Shown: positions 17,173 through 25,038 of the stretch, piece by piece
How positions within the stretch are numbered: the first letter of the stretch is position 1
Layout of the letters: each line of letters opens with the position of its first letter
Virus record (IMG/VR): IMGVR_UViG_3300034073_004578
Span: 1 to 48,105 of that record
DNA: 48,105 nt
Strand: one strand, 5' to 3'
Source: a virus
Notes under the pieces: generated by a model
The model's database searches: none
What the model saw: only the letters and a program-made list of their open reading frames with translations
Told to the model about the DNA's origin: nothing
Position numbers and translations under genes: made by a program

Positions 17173-17736
17173 ATGTCTTCAGATCAATATCAAGAAATTG
17201 ACAAATTAATACACAAATATAAAGCTGGTAACGAAGAGGCTTTGTTTGATTTATATGAGTTTTATAAGCCACTTTTTTTATCATCAATAAAAAGAATTGT
17301 GGCGAAAGATTTATCTTTTGCATCTCATAAAGAAGATCTATTATCAGACTGCATCTTTGCACTCAAGAAATTAATTGACCAATATGATCCTAAACTCTCA
17401 TATTTTTCTTATTTTTTATCAACAAGAATAGACATCACTTTATTTAGATTAGTAAGTGATAAATATTCGAATAAAGAAGAATATTCTGAAGAAATAAAAT
17501 TTACTGAGCAAAGCTACGATCCATTTAATAAAATTGAAAATGTTATATGTTTACACGATGCAATAAATCAATTAGATGATAATCATAAACAAATAATTCA
17601 AATGTATTTTTTTGATGGAATAGATCAAAAAGAAGCTGCAAAAATATTAAATATTACACAAGGAGCTCTAAGTAAAAGATTATCTAAAGCTCTTGAAAAG
17701 TTAAAAAAACATCTTGGTGATGACTTCTTATTTTAG
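17173..17736 (+). CDS. Sigma-70 family factor (ECF-like)
   Basis: A 187-residue two-domain sigma factor. Region 2 spans DKLIHKYKAGNEEALFDLYEFYKPLF through HKEDLLSDCIFALKKLIDQYDP to YFSYFLSTRIDITLFRL. Region 4 (INQLDDNHKQIIQMYFFDGIDQKEAAKILN to QGALSKRLSKALEKLKKHL) is a complete helix-turn-helix. There is no region 1 or long region 3. It shares the opening KAGNE motif with the SigH-like factor at 9969 but differs elsewhere. It is the last gene before the late structural module, so it is a good candidate for the factor that turns on late genes. Its ATG follows a -10 box by six bases. Confidence 0.88.
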   Translation: MSSDQYQEIDKLIHKYKAGNEEALFDLYEFYKPLFLSSIKRIVAKDLSFASHKEDLLSDCIFALKKLIDQYDPKLSYFSYFLSTRIDITLFRLVSDKYSNKEEYSEEIKFTEQSYDPFNKIENVICLHDAINQLDDNHKQIIQMYFFDGIDQKEAAKILNITQGALSKRLSKALEKLKKHLGDDFLF

Positions 17737-17783
17737 TAGGAATATATTTTAAAGTTTTTTGTATTATATTTATATGTTCCACA

Positions 17784-17825
17784 AAAACTCCTAAGACATT
17801 ATAAGTGTGTCTGGGAGTTTTATTA
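17784..17825 (+). terminator. Intrinsic terminator before the late module
   Basis: AAAACTCC and GGAGTTTT form the base of a hairpin whose upper stem is AGACA/TGTCT, with one bulged A and a G-T pair. A T-rich tract (TTTTATTATTT) follows. The 145-base gap 17737-17881 otherwise holds AT-rich DNA upstream of the hairpin (possible TATATT-type -10 sequences, none convincing) and the SD of the next gene. Confidence 0.75.
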
Positions 17826-17881
17826 TTTAATTAAGCCCTTTCGTTAGTAGGGATCAAAAAAATCTAAGGGGAGAAGAGAAA

Positions 17882-18595
17882 TTGTCTGAAAATAACACAA
17901 ATGACATGATTTACAACTGGCGCAACGAGTTGAAATCACATAATGATGGTGTCGTCGTTGTTGCTCAAAGTCAAGCTACAAAATATAAAAATCAAGGTTT
18001 CGATAAATCTGAAGTTGTAGAATTACTCGCAGCTGATAATTTTGATTTAGAAATTGCTAACAGAGTGGCTTCTAAATTATTTGACAGTGTTGAAAGTTCT
18101 GTTGAAAATACCGCAGTTGAAGTAGCAGTGGTTCCAACAAGATATTCTGATTGTGCTCCTATCATTGAAAAAACATTGACAAAATTATCTTCTAAAGAAT
18201 TTGTGAAGAGATTATGTACAGGACCTCATTCTGTAATCAAGACAGATGAAAAAGGCTTGTCCCAATGGCAAAGATGGGCTGAACTTGCAAAATCTTCAAG
18301 AGTAGGTATGGATAATCTTCACGTAGCTTTAAAGCCATTTATTGAAGAAACTTTACTTAATAATGTATTGATTGCTGAAGCACAAACTGCAGAAATTAAA
18401 ACAGCTTCAAAAAATAAATATGTTGTATCTATGAAAAGAGGAAGTGCTGTAGTAGATTTATCATCAGCTTCTTCTGATAGTGAAAAATATATTCAAGGAA
18501 ATTATGCAGACTTTGGTCTTGCTGACGAATATTTAGTAAAAGCAGCTGATACAGTTTCTCCTTATCAGAGACTTAAAAGAGCTTTGACTGACTAA
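17882..18595 (+). CDS. Hypothetical late protein, first gene of the structural module
   Basis: A 237-residue protein with no recognised family. It starts at a TTG with a very strong SD (AAGGGGAG, 17866-17873) eight bases upstream. The N-terminal half is helical and resembles UBA-like or helix-turn segments (DKSEVVELLAADNFDLEIANRVASKL). Residues about 172-176 carry the KTAS motif that recurs in the head-module proteins. It stands alone between two intrinsic terminators, so it is a single-gene transcript or a read-through point. A role in regulating or assisting packaging is possible, but there is no direct evidence. Confidence 0.7.
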   Translation: MSENNTNDMIYNWRNELKSHNDGVVVVAQSQATKYKNQGFDKSEVVELLAADNFDLEIANRVASKLFDSVESSVENTAVEVAVVPTRYSDCAPIIEKTLTKLSSKEFVKRLCTGPHSVIKTDEKGLSQWQRWAELAKSSRVGMDNLHVALKPFIEETLLNNVLIAEAQTAEIKTASKNKYVVSMKRGSAVVDLSSASSDSEKYIQGNYADFGLADEYLVKAADTVSPYQRLKRALTD

Positions 18596-18609
18596 TTATT
18601 CTATTTTAT

Positions 18610-18649
18610 AATAAACAAGCCGCAATAATATGCGGCTTGTTTATTTTGT
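18610..18649 (+). terminator. Intrinsic terminator
   Basis: A perfect 15-bp stem (18610-18624 with 18631-18645), loop ATAATA, followed by TTG. Symmetric A- and T-rich stem ends make it potentially bidirectional. Confidence 0.85.
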
Positions 18650-18654
18650 ATAAC
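18649..18654 (+). promoter_or_regulatory. Possible -10 box for the terminase operon
   Basis: TATAAC lies seven bases before the ATG at 18662, directly after the terminator. No -35 box is evident because the hairpin occupies that position, so the call rests on spacing shared with the other leaderless sites. Confidence 0.35.
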
Positions 18655-18661
18655 TATAAAA

Positions 18662-19342
18662 ATGGATGACAAAAAAGAAACTGTTGATGCTCTAATTGTT
18701 CCTAATGAAGGTCCTACAAAACCATCAAGATATTTTAGAGATTTAAAAGAAACAGACAAGCCATTAAAGCCTCTTCCTCCTGATAATATGAGTGATATTT
18801 CTTATCCTCAATTTATCGAACCAAGATGTTCCCTATGTATTTCTCCTTTTCGTGATTTATTAGAACACGTATATCTTGAATCAGGTAGAAAAAATCAAGC
18901 TGTAATTAGATTCTTCCACGAGTATTTTGATGCACAACTTAACTGGATGCAAATTAACACTCATATGGAACAACATTGTGATCTTAAGAAAATTTCAACA
19001 TCTGGACTTAAGAACTATGAACAGAGAGAAGAATTAATTGCTCCTTGGATTTTTAGAGAACATCATCTTGCTCTTACTGCATTGCTTGTTGAATTAGATG
19101 ATGTGAGAGGAATTGATTGTTCTAAAAACTCTGATATGAAATTAAGAAGAGCTGCTATGGTTGAAAAATTGATTACCAAAATATTAGCAGTCAAAGATTC
19201 AAGAGACAACCAAGGCATTTTTAATTTAAATATATTTGAAATTTTAGCTAACTTACACGAAAAAATGGTAAGTGAAGCAGATAAAAAAATTATAAGAGAT
19301 GAAATAGTAATACTTCGCAACAAAATTCAACAAGATAACTAA
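18662..19342 (+). CDS. Probable terminase small subunit
   Basis: A 226-residue protein directly upstream of the large terminase, overlapping it by one base (TAATGA), the classic terS position. Small subunits bind the packaging site and start DNA translocation. The sequence has a disordered N-terminus (1-50), then a putative zinc site formed by C56, C59, H101, H105 and C106 around a helical DNA-binding-like segment (NQAVIRFFHEYFDAQLNWMQINTHM). A long helical C-terminal half could oligomerise. I recognise no family signature, so the assignment is positional plus the DNA-binding look. No SD precedes its ATG. Confidence 0.6.
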   Translation: MDDKKETVDALIVPNEGPTKPSRYFRDLKETDKPLKPLPPDNMSDISYPQFIEPRCSLCISPFRDLLEHVYLESGRKNQAVIRFFHEYFDAQLNWMQINTHMEQHCDLKKISTSGLKNYEQREELIAPWIFREHHLALTALLVELDDVRGIDCSKNSDMKLRRAAMVEKLITKILAVKDSRDNQGIFNLNIFEILANLHEKMVSEADKKIIRDEIVILRNKIQQDN

Positions 19343-21453
19343 TGAGAAAACCAGTTCAAGTCAATAAAAGTTCAAATGAGTTAAAAAGTCAATTACTACA
19401 ACAAGCAAACTCAGTAAAAGAGCTTTTCAAGGATACAATTTACGCCAGAGATTTTGATGAAGAAATTGCTCCTGCCACTAGACAAGAAGTTGCTCCACCT
19501 GTAAAACCACCAAAAGATAGATTTAATCCTGATCAAATTGTAGATATTATCACTTTTATTGAACACCCTTTTTTCTGTAATCTTAAGCCTTATCCTTGGC
19601 AAAAACTTATCTTAAAATGTTTTTATATGGGACAAGAAGGAAATACCAATCTTGTAATTGACAATACAGAAAATGAAGTTGATTGCCAAGGTTGTGTTTG
19701 GAACTATATTCAAAAAAATGAAAATGATTTTTTGAAAGCTAGAAAAGAAGAGAGAAATTTCAAAACAATTTTCAATGTAGTTAATTCTCCTTGTTTGCAA
19801 TGTTCTAGACTTAACAATGATGTAAGAAAAGCTAGATATGAATATGCAAGACAAGAAGCTACTAACCCTGATGCTGAAAGACAAGTAGAAAATTTAGAAG
19901 CTAGACCTATAATTGATGGATATCAATCAGAAAATGATTTACTTTATTCTGAAGAGTTTGATCCTAAACTCAGAATGCAAGTAGAACAAAAATCAAAGCA
20001 AAGATTTAAGTTTGAAGAACTTGTTTTAGTACTAGGTAGACGTTCTGGAAAATCATTTCTTGTTTCTGCTATGGCTCTATATGAACTTTACAGATTAATT
20101 TCTATGGGTCATCCTCAAGCAAGATATGGCTTGATGGAATTCGATGAGATTGTTCTATTGAATGTTGCTCGTAATGAAGAACAGGCTAAAAAGGCAATCT
20201 TCTCTAAAATCAAGCAAACAGTTTTAGCCTCTCCATTTTTTGCTCCTTATATTGGCAAAGATACAGAACTTGAAATGAGGTTTTACACAGAACACGATAG
20301 AGAAGAAAATGTAAGAAGATCTGATCAAGGTATTAATTTATTTGCTGGATCTTTAGTATTAAGGTGTGGTTCTAGTAATGCGTCTGGCCTTGTTGGTTTA
20401 ACTTGTTGGTCAATAATTATGGACGAGGTAGCTGCTATGGCTGGTGATAATCCAGATAGTGGTGTGGATTATGCCTTATATGATGAATTAAAACCATCTC
20501 TTGCAACATTTGGTAAAGATGGAAAGATGATGATGCTTTCCAACCCTAAAGGACCTATTGGATTACTTTATGATTTGCATGAAAACAGACAAGAAGATCC
20601 TACCACTCTTGTTATGAGACTTCCCACTTGGCTTACAAATCCTAATATTGATAAAGATTGGCTTGATGGACAAAAGAAAAAAGACCCTCAAGAATTTCAA
20701 ATGCAATATGGAGCTGAATTTGGTGCTTCTTCTTCAGATCCTATCTTCTCTGCAGAAGACATTGAGAGAATGTTTACATCAATGTCTATGGTAAAAAGAA
20801 AAGAATTTGCTGATGGTCATTTTGAATATTTCTGCCATTTAGATCCAGCAAGAACTTCTGATTATTACGCTCTTGTTATAGCTCATACAGAAAATATGTA
20901 TGGTGAAATTGGCCCTGACTTTAAACCATTGAAAAGAGTGGTAATTGATCACATTCATTTTTGGAATCCAAAAACTAAAAATCAACCAGTTCAAGAAAAA
21001 GATATCGAAGATTATGTAATTGATCTTCATCAGAGATTTAAATTCAAACAAGTAAGTATTGATCAATGGAATTCACAATCCTCTTTAATTAAATTGCAAT
21101 CTATGAGGATTCCAATTGTTGAAAGACAATTCAACAAAGAATATAAAGAAAAAATTTACACAGAACTTGCTCAATTGATAAGAGATGACAGGATAGATAT
21201 TTATGATCTTTCAGGTGGATCTTACTATGACTTGAACAATACCTTGCAACCATTAAATGAAATACAAGAAGCTAAAATTCAGTTTTTATTCTTGCAAAAA
21301 AAATGGAAAGGCAAAAGATATTATATCGAAGCTTTGTCTGGCTACAAAGATGATATTTGTGATGCTGTTGCTGCTGTTTCATATGAATGTTTAACATCTA
21401 AAATTGCTGTGAGATTACCTAGAGCAAAAATGGTTAATTTGAATAGAAGGTAA
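19342..21453 (+). CDS. terL: Terminase large subunit (packaging ATPase-nuclease)
   Basis: The motor that pumps DNA into proheads and cuts concatemers. Walker A is LGRRSGKS (residues 231-238). Walker B with the catalytic acid is WSIIMDEVA (DE at 361-362), and the coupling motif follows in MMMLSNPKG. The C-terminal RNase H-like nuclease starts at HLDPARTSDYYALV (D501), with a second acid in VSIDQWNS and a third in YKDDICDAVA. At 703 aa it is long. Between the N-terminal helix and Walker A lies an insertion with two CxxC pairs (C115/C118 and C151/C154), likely a zinc ribbon not typical of terminases. Confidence 0.95.
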   Translation: MRKPVQVNKSSNELKSQLLQQANSVKELFKDTIYARDFDEEIAPATRQEVAPPVKPPKDRFNPDQIVDIITFIEHPFFCNLKPYPWQKLILKCFYMGQEGNTNLVIDNTENEVDCQGCVWNYIQKNENDFLKARKEERNFKTIFNVVNSPCLQCSRLNNDVRKARYEYARQEATNPDAERQVENLEARPIIDGYQSENDLLYSEEFDPKLRMQVEQKSKQRFKFEELVLVLGRRSGKSFLVSAMALYELYRLISMGHPQARYGLMEFDEIVLLNVARNEEQAKKAIFSKIKQTVLASPFFAPYIGKDTELEMRFYTEHDREENVRRSDQGINLFAGSLVLRCGSSNASGLVGLTCWSIIMDEVAAMAGDNPDSGVDYALYDELKPSLATFGKDGKMMMLSNPKGPIGLLYDLHENRQEDPTTLVMRLPTWLTNPNIDKDWLDGQKKKDPQEFQMQYGAEFGASSSDPIFSAEDIERMFTSMSMVKRKEFADGHFEYFCHLDPARTSDYYALVIAHTENMYGEIGPDFKPLKRVVIDHIHFWNPKTKNQPVQEKDIEDYVIDLHQRFKFKQVSIDQWNSQSSLIKLQSMRIPIVERQFNKEYKEKIYTELAQLIRDDRIDIYDLSGGSYYDLNNTLQPLNEIQEAKIQFLFLQKKWKGKRYYIEALSGYKDDICDAVAAVSYECLTSKIAVRLPRAKMVNLNRR

Positions 21454-21487
21454 AGGTAAAAAAATATTTTCTTGAGAACAAATCATT

Positions 21488-22480
21488 ATGTCTAAGAATA
21501 TTCGTACTGCTCAATTTGGTGGCGTTGGAGGCGGAGGTAATGGCTCTCCTTATCAACCAGGTGGTAGTCCTATTGGTAGAGGTGGATCCAATAGAGGCGG
21601 TAATGATATAAATTTATATGTTGATGAAGATGCAAGTTTTGATAAGTTATTAAGAAGAACTCACATCGAGCCAGATACAAGAGATGTAAATATAGAAACA
21701 AGACTTTCTCCTCAACATAAAAATTACGAAGATTTGATTGCTTATGAACTTACTCCTGAAGAGAGAATGAGAGCTAAATTCAGAGCACAACTTCATAATT
21801 ACAAACAATCTTTAGAAAATGCGGTCAGTGATTTAATTAAAAACAGCCCAGAATATATCAAAACTCATTATGCTCCTAAACCAGAACATATTATGACAAT
21901 GGAGCAATCTTTAGAAAATAGACACAAATATAATAAAGAATTTAAATATCCTAGAGAAGATTACAAAGATCCAGATAAACCCTCTAGATTACATTTTGCT
22001 ATTAATGAATCTTCTATTAATCGTATTGCAGAAGATTATGAAGTTGCTAGAAGAAATAGACTTACTAAAGAATATCCTGAAGAAAGAAATGAATTTGATA
22101 AAGCTCAATTTACCAAACCTTCTTTGGGCAAAACTCCAGTATTGACAGAAGGAGAAGAATTTGACACTTATTTACAAGACTTAATGAATGTCAACACTCC
22201 TGATTATGATGGATTTCAAGAATATTTATTAAAAGACACAGTATTGACAGAAGGTAATCCTGATGGAAAATCTAATGTTTATGCTCCTGAAGATATTGCT
22301 CCAAAACCACAATCTTTGAAAGAAATAGATCCTAATTCATCCCTAGAAAAACAAATGCATCCTAATAGAACATTTACTTCTTATTATGATTACATTGATT
22401 CTAATCAAAAAGAAGATAAAGGTGTTGAAGAAGCTTACGATGGATCAACATTTTATGGAATTGGCGGACATTCATTATGA
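21488..22480 (+). CDS. Hypothetical late protein with glycine-rich N-terminus
   Basis: A 330-residue protein. Residues about 10-38 are strongly glycine-rich (FGGVGGGGNGSPYQPGG onwards) and probably disordered. The rest is hydrophilic, rich in charged and aromatic residues, with helical stretches around 80-120 and 165-200 and many short PE, YPE and DP turns. There is a near-repeated TPVLTEGEEFDTYLQ / DTVLTEGNPDGK segment (about 217 and 250). No family is recognised. It lies between the large terminase and the DUF192-associated gene in a closely packed late operon, and overlaps its downstream neighbour by four bases. A structural or assembly role is inferred from context only. Confidence 0.7.
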   Translation: MSKNIRTAQFGGVGGGGNGSPYQPGGSPIGRGGSNRGGNDINLYVDEDASFDKLLRRTHIEPDTRDVNIETRLSPQHKNYEDLIAYELTPEERMRAKFRAQLHNYKQSLENAVSDLIKNSPEYIKTHYAPKPEHIMTMEQSLENRHKYNKEFKYPREDYKDPDKPSRLHFAINESSINRIAEDYEVARRNRLTKEYPEERNEFDKAQFTKPSLGKTPVLTEGEEFDTYLQDLMNVNTPDYDGFQEYLLKDTVLTEGNPDGKSNVYAPEDIAPKPQSLKEIDPNSSLEKQMHPNRTFTSYYDYIDSNQKEDKGVEEAYDGSTFYGIGGHSL

Positions 22481-22926
22481 AACTTAATTCCATAATTAAG
22501 GTGTGTTCTATTTTAGATAATAGTGGATTTGTTAAGGAATCAGATAAATTATTTGAAAAGATTGCTCAATATTATCCGCAAACATCAGTCACTCAAGTTC
22601 CTAATGTTTCTTTAGTTCCTTATGAAGAACTAGAAGAAGAATATGAAAATAATGATTACTGGCGACAAAAAATCAATCCTAGAAAAAGAGTGCCAGAATA
22701 TCGTGATTTAGGTGGAGAGGATGATGGACAAAATATAGAAGGACAATTACATGGTCCCGACAATGTTCCTGGTCCTGCATATGTAGATCCAGGCAATCCA
22801 GCTTCAAGCCCATCAATGGCTATTTCTAAAGGTGAAGATATTGATGATAAGTTTTCTTGGGATGAAACTTATCAAAAGAATGTTGACGAAGGAAATGCTT
22901 GGAAAAATAGATTACCATACAGATAA
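22477..22926 (+). CDS. Hypothetical late protein with N-terminal ILDN-G-SDK motif
   Basis: A 149-residue protein whose first 30 residues (IIKVCSILDNSGFVKESDKLFEKIAQ) resemble the start of the protein at 10655. The rest is acidic and proline/glycine-rich, with little predicted structure (PDNVPGPAYVDPGNPASSP). It overlaps the gene before it by four bases (ATGA) and is translationally coupled. It may be a small virion or adaptor protein with a docking helix at the N-terminus. The function is unknown. Confidence 0.65.
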   Translation: MKLNSIIKVCSILDNSGFVKESDKLFEKIAQYYPQTSVTQVPNVSLVPYEELEEEYENNDYWRQKINPRKRVPEYRDLGGEDDGQNIEGQLHGPDNVPGPAYVDPGNPASSPSMAISKGEDIDDKFSWDETYQKNVDEGNAWKNRLPYR

Positions 22927-22937
22927 GGAAAATTACA

Positions 22938-23429
22938 ATGCCAATACCAATTAAACCAGTTCATTCATTAGATTTACACGCAGAATTATTTGACGGACCT
23001 TCAATGGAGGGTTTAGGACTTTCTGATATTCAAATTCAACTTTTGGGTGTTTCACAAGCTCCTAAGAAAATTGAAGCAGCTAAATTAAGTGATAGATATT
23101 TAGAAATGCTTAAGACTATTGATGCAAATACAGATGCCTTAGTCACAGCTGCAAGTCATTTAGCATTAAATAAAGATGGAAAAATATGTGGAGTTCCTAG
23201 TGATATTTCTGACAATGATTTATTAGCATTAAAAACTGCTGGACTTCTCACAGGTTATGGTAGATCAGTTGAGCTTACTGACAGAGCTAAACTTGCATTG
23301 AGAGATCATTATCTTTCAACTGATAATGTAAATGAATTTAGAAAACAAAGAACAAAAGACAGATTTGATTTGGAAGAAGCAAGAAGTGTAAAAGCCTCTT
23401 CAAATAAATTTAAGAAAGTTGGTTCTTGA
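22938..23429 (+). CDS. Hypothetical head-module protein, ends at an in-frame TGA
   Basis: A 163-residue protein after a good SD (AAGGA). The central part (DNDLLALKTAGLLTGYGRSVELTDRAKLALRDHYL) looks like a winged-helix or helix-turn-helix segment. The C-terminus, SSNKFKKVGS, ends at TGA (23427-23429). The same frame then stays open for 127 more codons and encodes a DUF192-like domain. The protein may therefore be the short product of a gene that is read through, or the front half of one broken by a nonsense mutation or a base error. Neighbouring genes also use TGA as a normal stop. Function unknown. Confidence 0.7.
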   Translation: MPIPIKPVHSLDLHAELFDGPSMEGLGLSDIQIQLLGVSQAPKKIEAAKLSDRYLEMLKTIDANTDALVTAASHLALNKDGKICGVPSDISDNDLLALKTAGLLTGYGRSVELTDRAKLALRDHYLSTDNVNEFRKQRTKDRFDLEEARSVKASSNKFKKVGS

Positions 23430-23504
23430 CTCACTGCATCTAAATTCCGTGATGAATTTGATGTTAGATTTATTGCTGATAATGACAAGCTTAGAGTAAA
23501 AGGA
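23427..23504 (+). other. Candidate stop-codon readthrough site: in-frame TGA with open frame to a DUF192 domain
   Basis: TCT-TGA-CTC sits between two open stretches in one frame. The 25 codons from 23430 to 23504 contain no ATG, GTG or TTG but read as LTASKFRDEFDVRFIADNDK, followed by LRVKG. That includes the first beta strand expected of a DUF192 domain. Codon choice matches the surrounding genes. Either the TGA is read through, or it is a mutation or sequence error. Confidence 0.5.
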
Positions 23505-23810
23505 TTGATGGATGCAGAGCCATTAGATGATTACGAAGTAGCATTTTTTGTTTTTGATTATCCTGATAATTATTCTTTTTGGAATAAAAATGTTTCATTT
23601 GCTTTAACACTTGCATTTCTAAATAAAGATTCGGAAATTGTTGATTTTAAAGATATGGAGGCTGATGATCCAAAATCAGTATCTCCAAAATCAAATGATA
23701 TTGTATTTGTTGTAGAAGCAAATAAGGGATTGTTTGATAAGCTTGGAATTAAGATTGGTGACAAATTGCTCTTGAAGGGCAAAAAACTTATTTTAAGTAA
23801 AAAAACATAA
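23505..23810 (+). CDS. DUF192-family domain, probably the C-terminal part of the preceding gene
   Basis: The encoded sequence follows the DUF192 plan: a GLM motif (GLMDAEPLDD), the FVF strand (AFFVFDYPDNYSFWNKN, where the family has SFWMKN), the LTLAFLNKDSEIVDF strand pair, and the closing GLFDKLGIKIGDKLLL. DUF192 proteins are small beta-rich proteins of unknown chemistry. A start at TTG 23505 or ATG 23508 is possible, with AAAGGA just before it. That start would leave out the domain's first strand, which is encoded upstream in the same frame. I therefore suspect it is normally made as an extension of the gene at 22938. It ends TAA. Confidence 0.6.
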   Translation: MMDAEPLDDYEVAFFVFDYPDNYSFWNKNVSFALTLAFLNKDSEIVDFKDMEADDPKSVSPKSNDIVFVVEANKGLFDKLGIKIGDKLLLKGKKLILSKKT

Positions 23811-23834
23811 ATGGATGCATTAAAGGATTTTAAG

Positions 23835-23866
23835 CATTAAATTTAGAAATTTCTTAATGTATTTTT
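23835..23866 (+). terminator. Weak AT-rich hairpin terminator
   Basis: CATTAAATTT (23835-23844) pairs with AAATTTCTTAATG (23847-23859) with one bulged C, followed by TATTTTTT. All pairs but two are A-T, so it is weak. It lies between the DUF192 segment and the next SD. Confidence 0.4.
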
Positions 23867-23887
23867 TCTTGAGGAGAAAAATTAATT

Positions 23888-24955
23888 ATGGCAGATAGAA
23901 TTTTCCCAAACAGATTTCAAGAAGATCCTCTTGATTCTGACTTGGTTTTCCAAGGAATTGATTGGGACAACTTTAACCAAAGATTAGCTGAAGCAAAAGA
24001 GCCTAAAGAGAATAAAGGCCTCAAAGCTCTTATTGATGCTATTGGCGATGAAGAAGTAGATAGAATGCAAGCAGAAGCAGGCTCTATGGATGATGATATG
24101 GAGCATGAAGCTGGTTCTAGATGGGCTAAAAAGGGTCTTCCAGAAGGTTTGAAAAAGTGGATGGAAGAGAATGGCAAAGGCAAGAAAGCAGAATCTGATG
24201 ACGATGATGACAAGTCAGAAAAATGCCCAGAGTGTGATTGCGATCCTTGCGAATGTGATGAAAAAGGTCCTATGAAGAGAAAAGGTCCTAAGAATAAGTC
24301 TGAAAAGAAGGCATTTCATTTCAATCACCCATCACAATTATCAGCTGAAGCTGTAGAAGCAGCAATTGCATCTGGAGATGAAGATCTCAAGAATGCTATC
24401 CTTGCAGCTCGTCATGAAAGAAGAGTAAGACTTGCAGGTAAGATTGAGCGCCAAGTAAAGGCTCAAGAAGAAGCAAATGTCAAGCTTGCTCAAAGAAAAG
24501 CTTACAGAGAAGCATTAGTTGAAAAAGTTGTTGAAGCAGCTAAAGAAGAGAAAGATGCTTCAATGGACAAAGAATGCAGCAAATGTGCAGGTAAAGGGTG
24601 CGAAGCTTGCAATGCATCTGATGATACAGAGATGAAAGAAGCTAAAGCATTCTCCAATGCTGCTAGAAAAGCATTTGCAGCTAAAGCATTGGCTGAAGGT
24701 TTCCCAATCGAATATATCAATGCAAGATTAGGTGAAACAACTCCAGCTCCTGCAGATAATTTAGTAGAAATCAAAAGCGTTTTAGCTTCTGAATTAGAAT
24801 CAAATGTCAAGATTGCAGCTGCATCTTCAATGATCAAAACCGCAACTCTTTCAGACGCAGATTATTCAAGACTCATTGATTATTGGAAAAATGAACTTGG
24901 ATATGGCGATCAAGAGTGGATTGACAAATTATTCACAAAAGAGTACGACAAGTAG
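23888..24955 (+). CDS. Hypothetical late protein with two cysteine clusters
   Basis: A 355-residue charged protein with a strong SD (GAGGAG). An acidic, low-complexity stretch (about 101-115) leads into CPECDCDPCEC, and a second cluster, CSKCAGKGCEAC, follows around residue 230. That second cluster has the spacing of a DnaJ-type zinc module but is only a half. Long alanine/glutamate-rich helices (150-220 and 250-275) suggest coiled coil. An IKTAT motif (about 321) matches the KTAS motif of other head proteins. It lies among genes of the head module and may be a scaffold, chaperone or inner-head protein. The family is not recognised. Confidence 0.65.
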   Translation: MADRIFPNRFQEDPLDSDLVFQGIDWDNFNQRLAEAKEPKENKGLKALIDAIGDEEVDRMQAEAGSMDDDMEHEAGSRWAKKGLPEGLKKWMEENGKGKKAESDDDDDKSEKCPECDCDPCECDEKGPMKRKGPKNKSEKKAFHFNHPSQLSAEAVEAAIASGDEDLKNAILAARHERRVRLAGKIERQVKAQEEANVKLAQRKAYREALVEKVVEAAKEEKDASMDKECSKCAGKGCEACNASDDTEMKEAKAFSNAARKAFAAKALAEGFPIEYINARLGETTPAPADNLVEIKSVLASELESNVKIAAASSMIKTATLSDADYSRLIDYWKNELGYGDQEWIDKLFTKEYDK

Positions 24956-24981
24956 AACTAATCTAAATCCTCAAGAGAAAT

Positions 24982-25007
24982 TGTCCCAGGGCATAAGCCC
25001 TGGGACA
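24982..25007 (+). other. Strong stem-loop without U tract
   Basis: A perfect 11-bp GC-rich stem (24982-24992 with 24997-25007) around an ATAA loop. An outer pairing TCAAGA/TCTTGA (24971-24976 with 25009-25014) adds a lower stem. No T run follows, so it is not a standard intrinsic terminator. It may be a processing or transcript-stabilising element between two late genes. Confidence 0.6.
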
Positions 25008-25038
25008 TTCTTGAAGAACGATAATAGGAAATTTAATA

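Noticed and set aside
23427-23429. TGA read as tryptophan genome-wide (recoded genetic code)
   Set aside because: Other genes end normally at TGA (nrdA at 4808, the gene ending at 22480, purA at 15052) with the next gene starting right there, so TGA is a true stop here; only this site has a continuing domain.
23917-24837. Open frames on the minus strand inside the 355-residue gene
   Set aside because: Composition mirrors the plus-strand low-complexity protein (Ser/Ala runs); no support from starts or homology.
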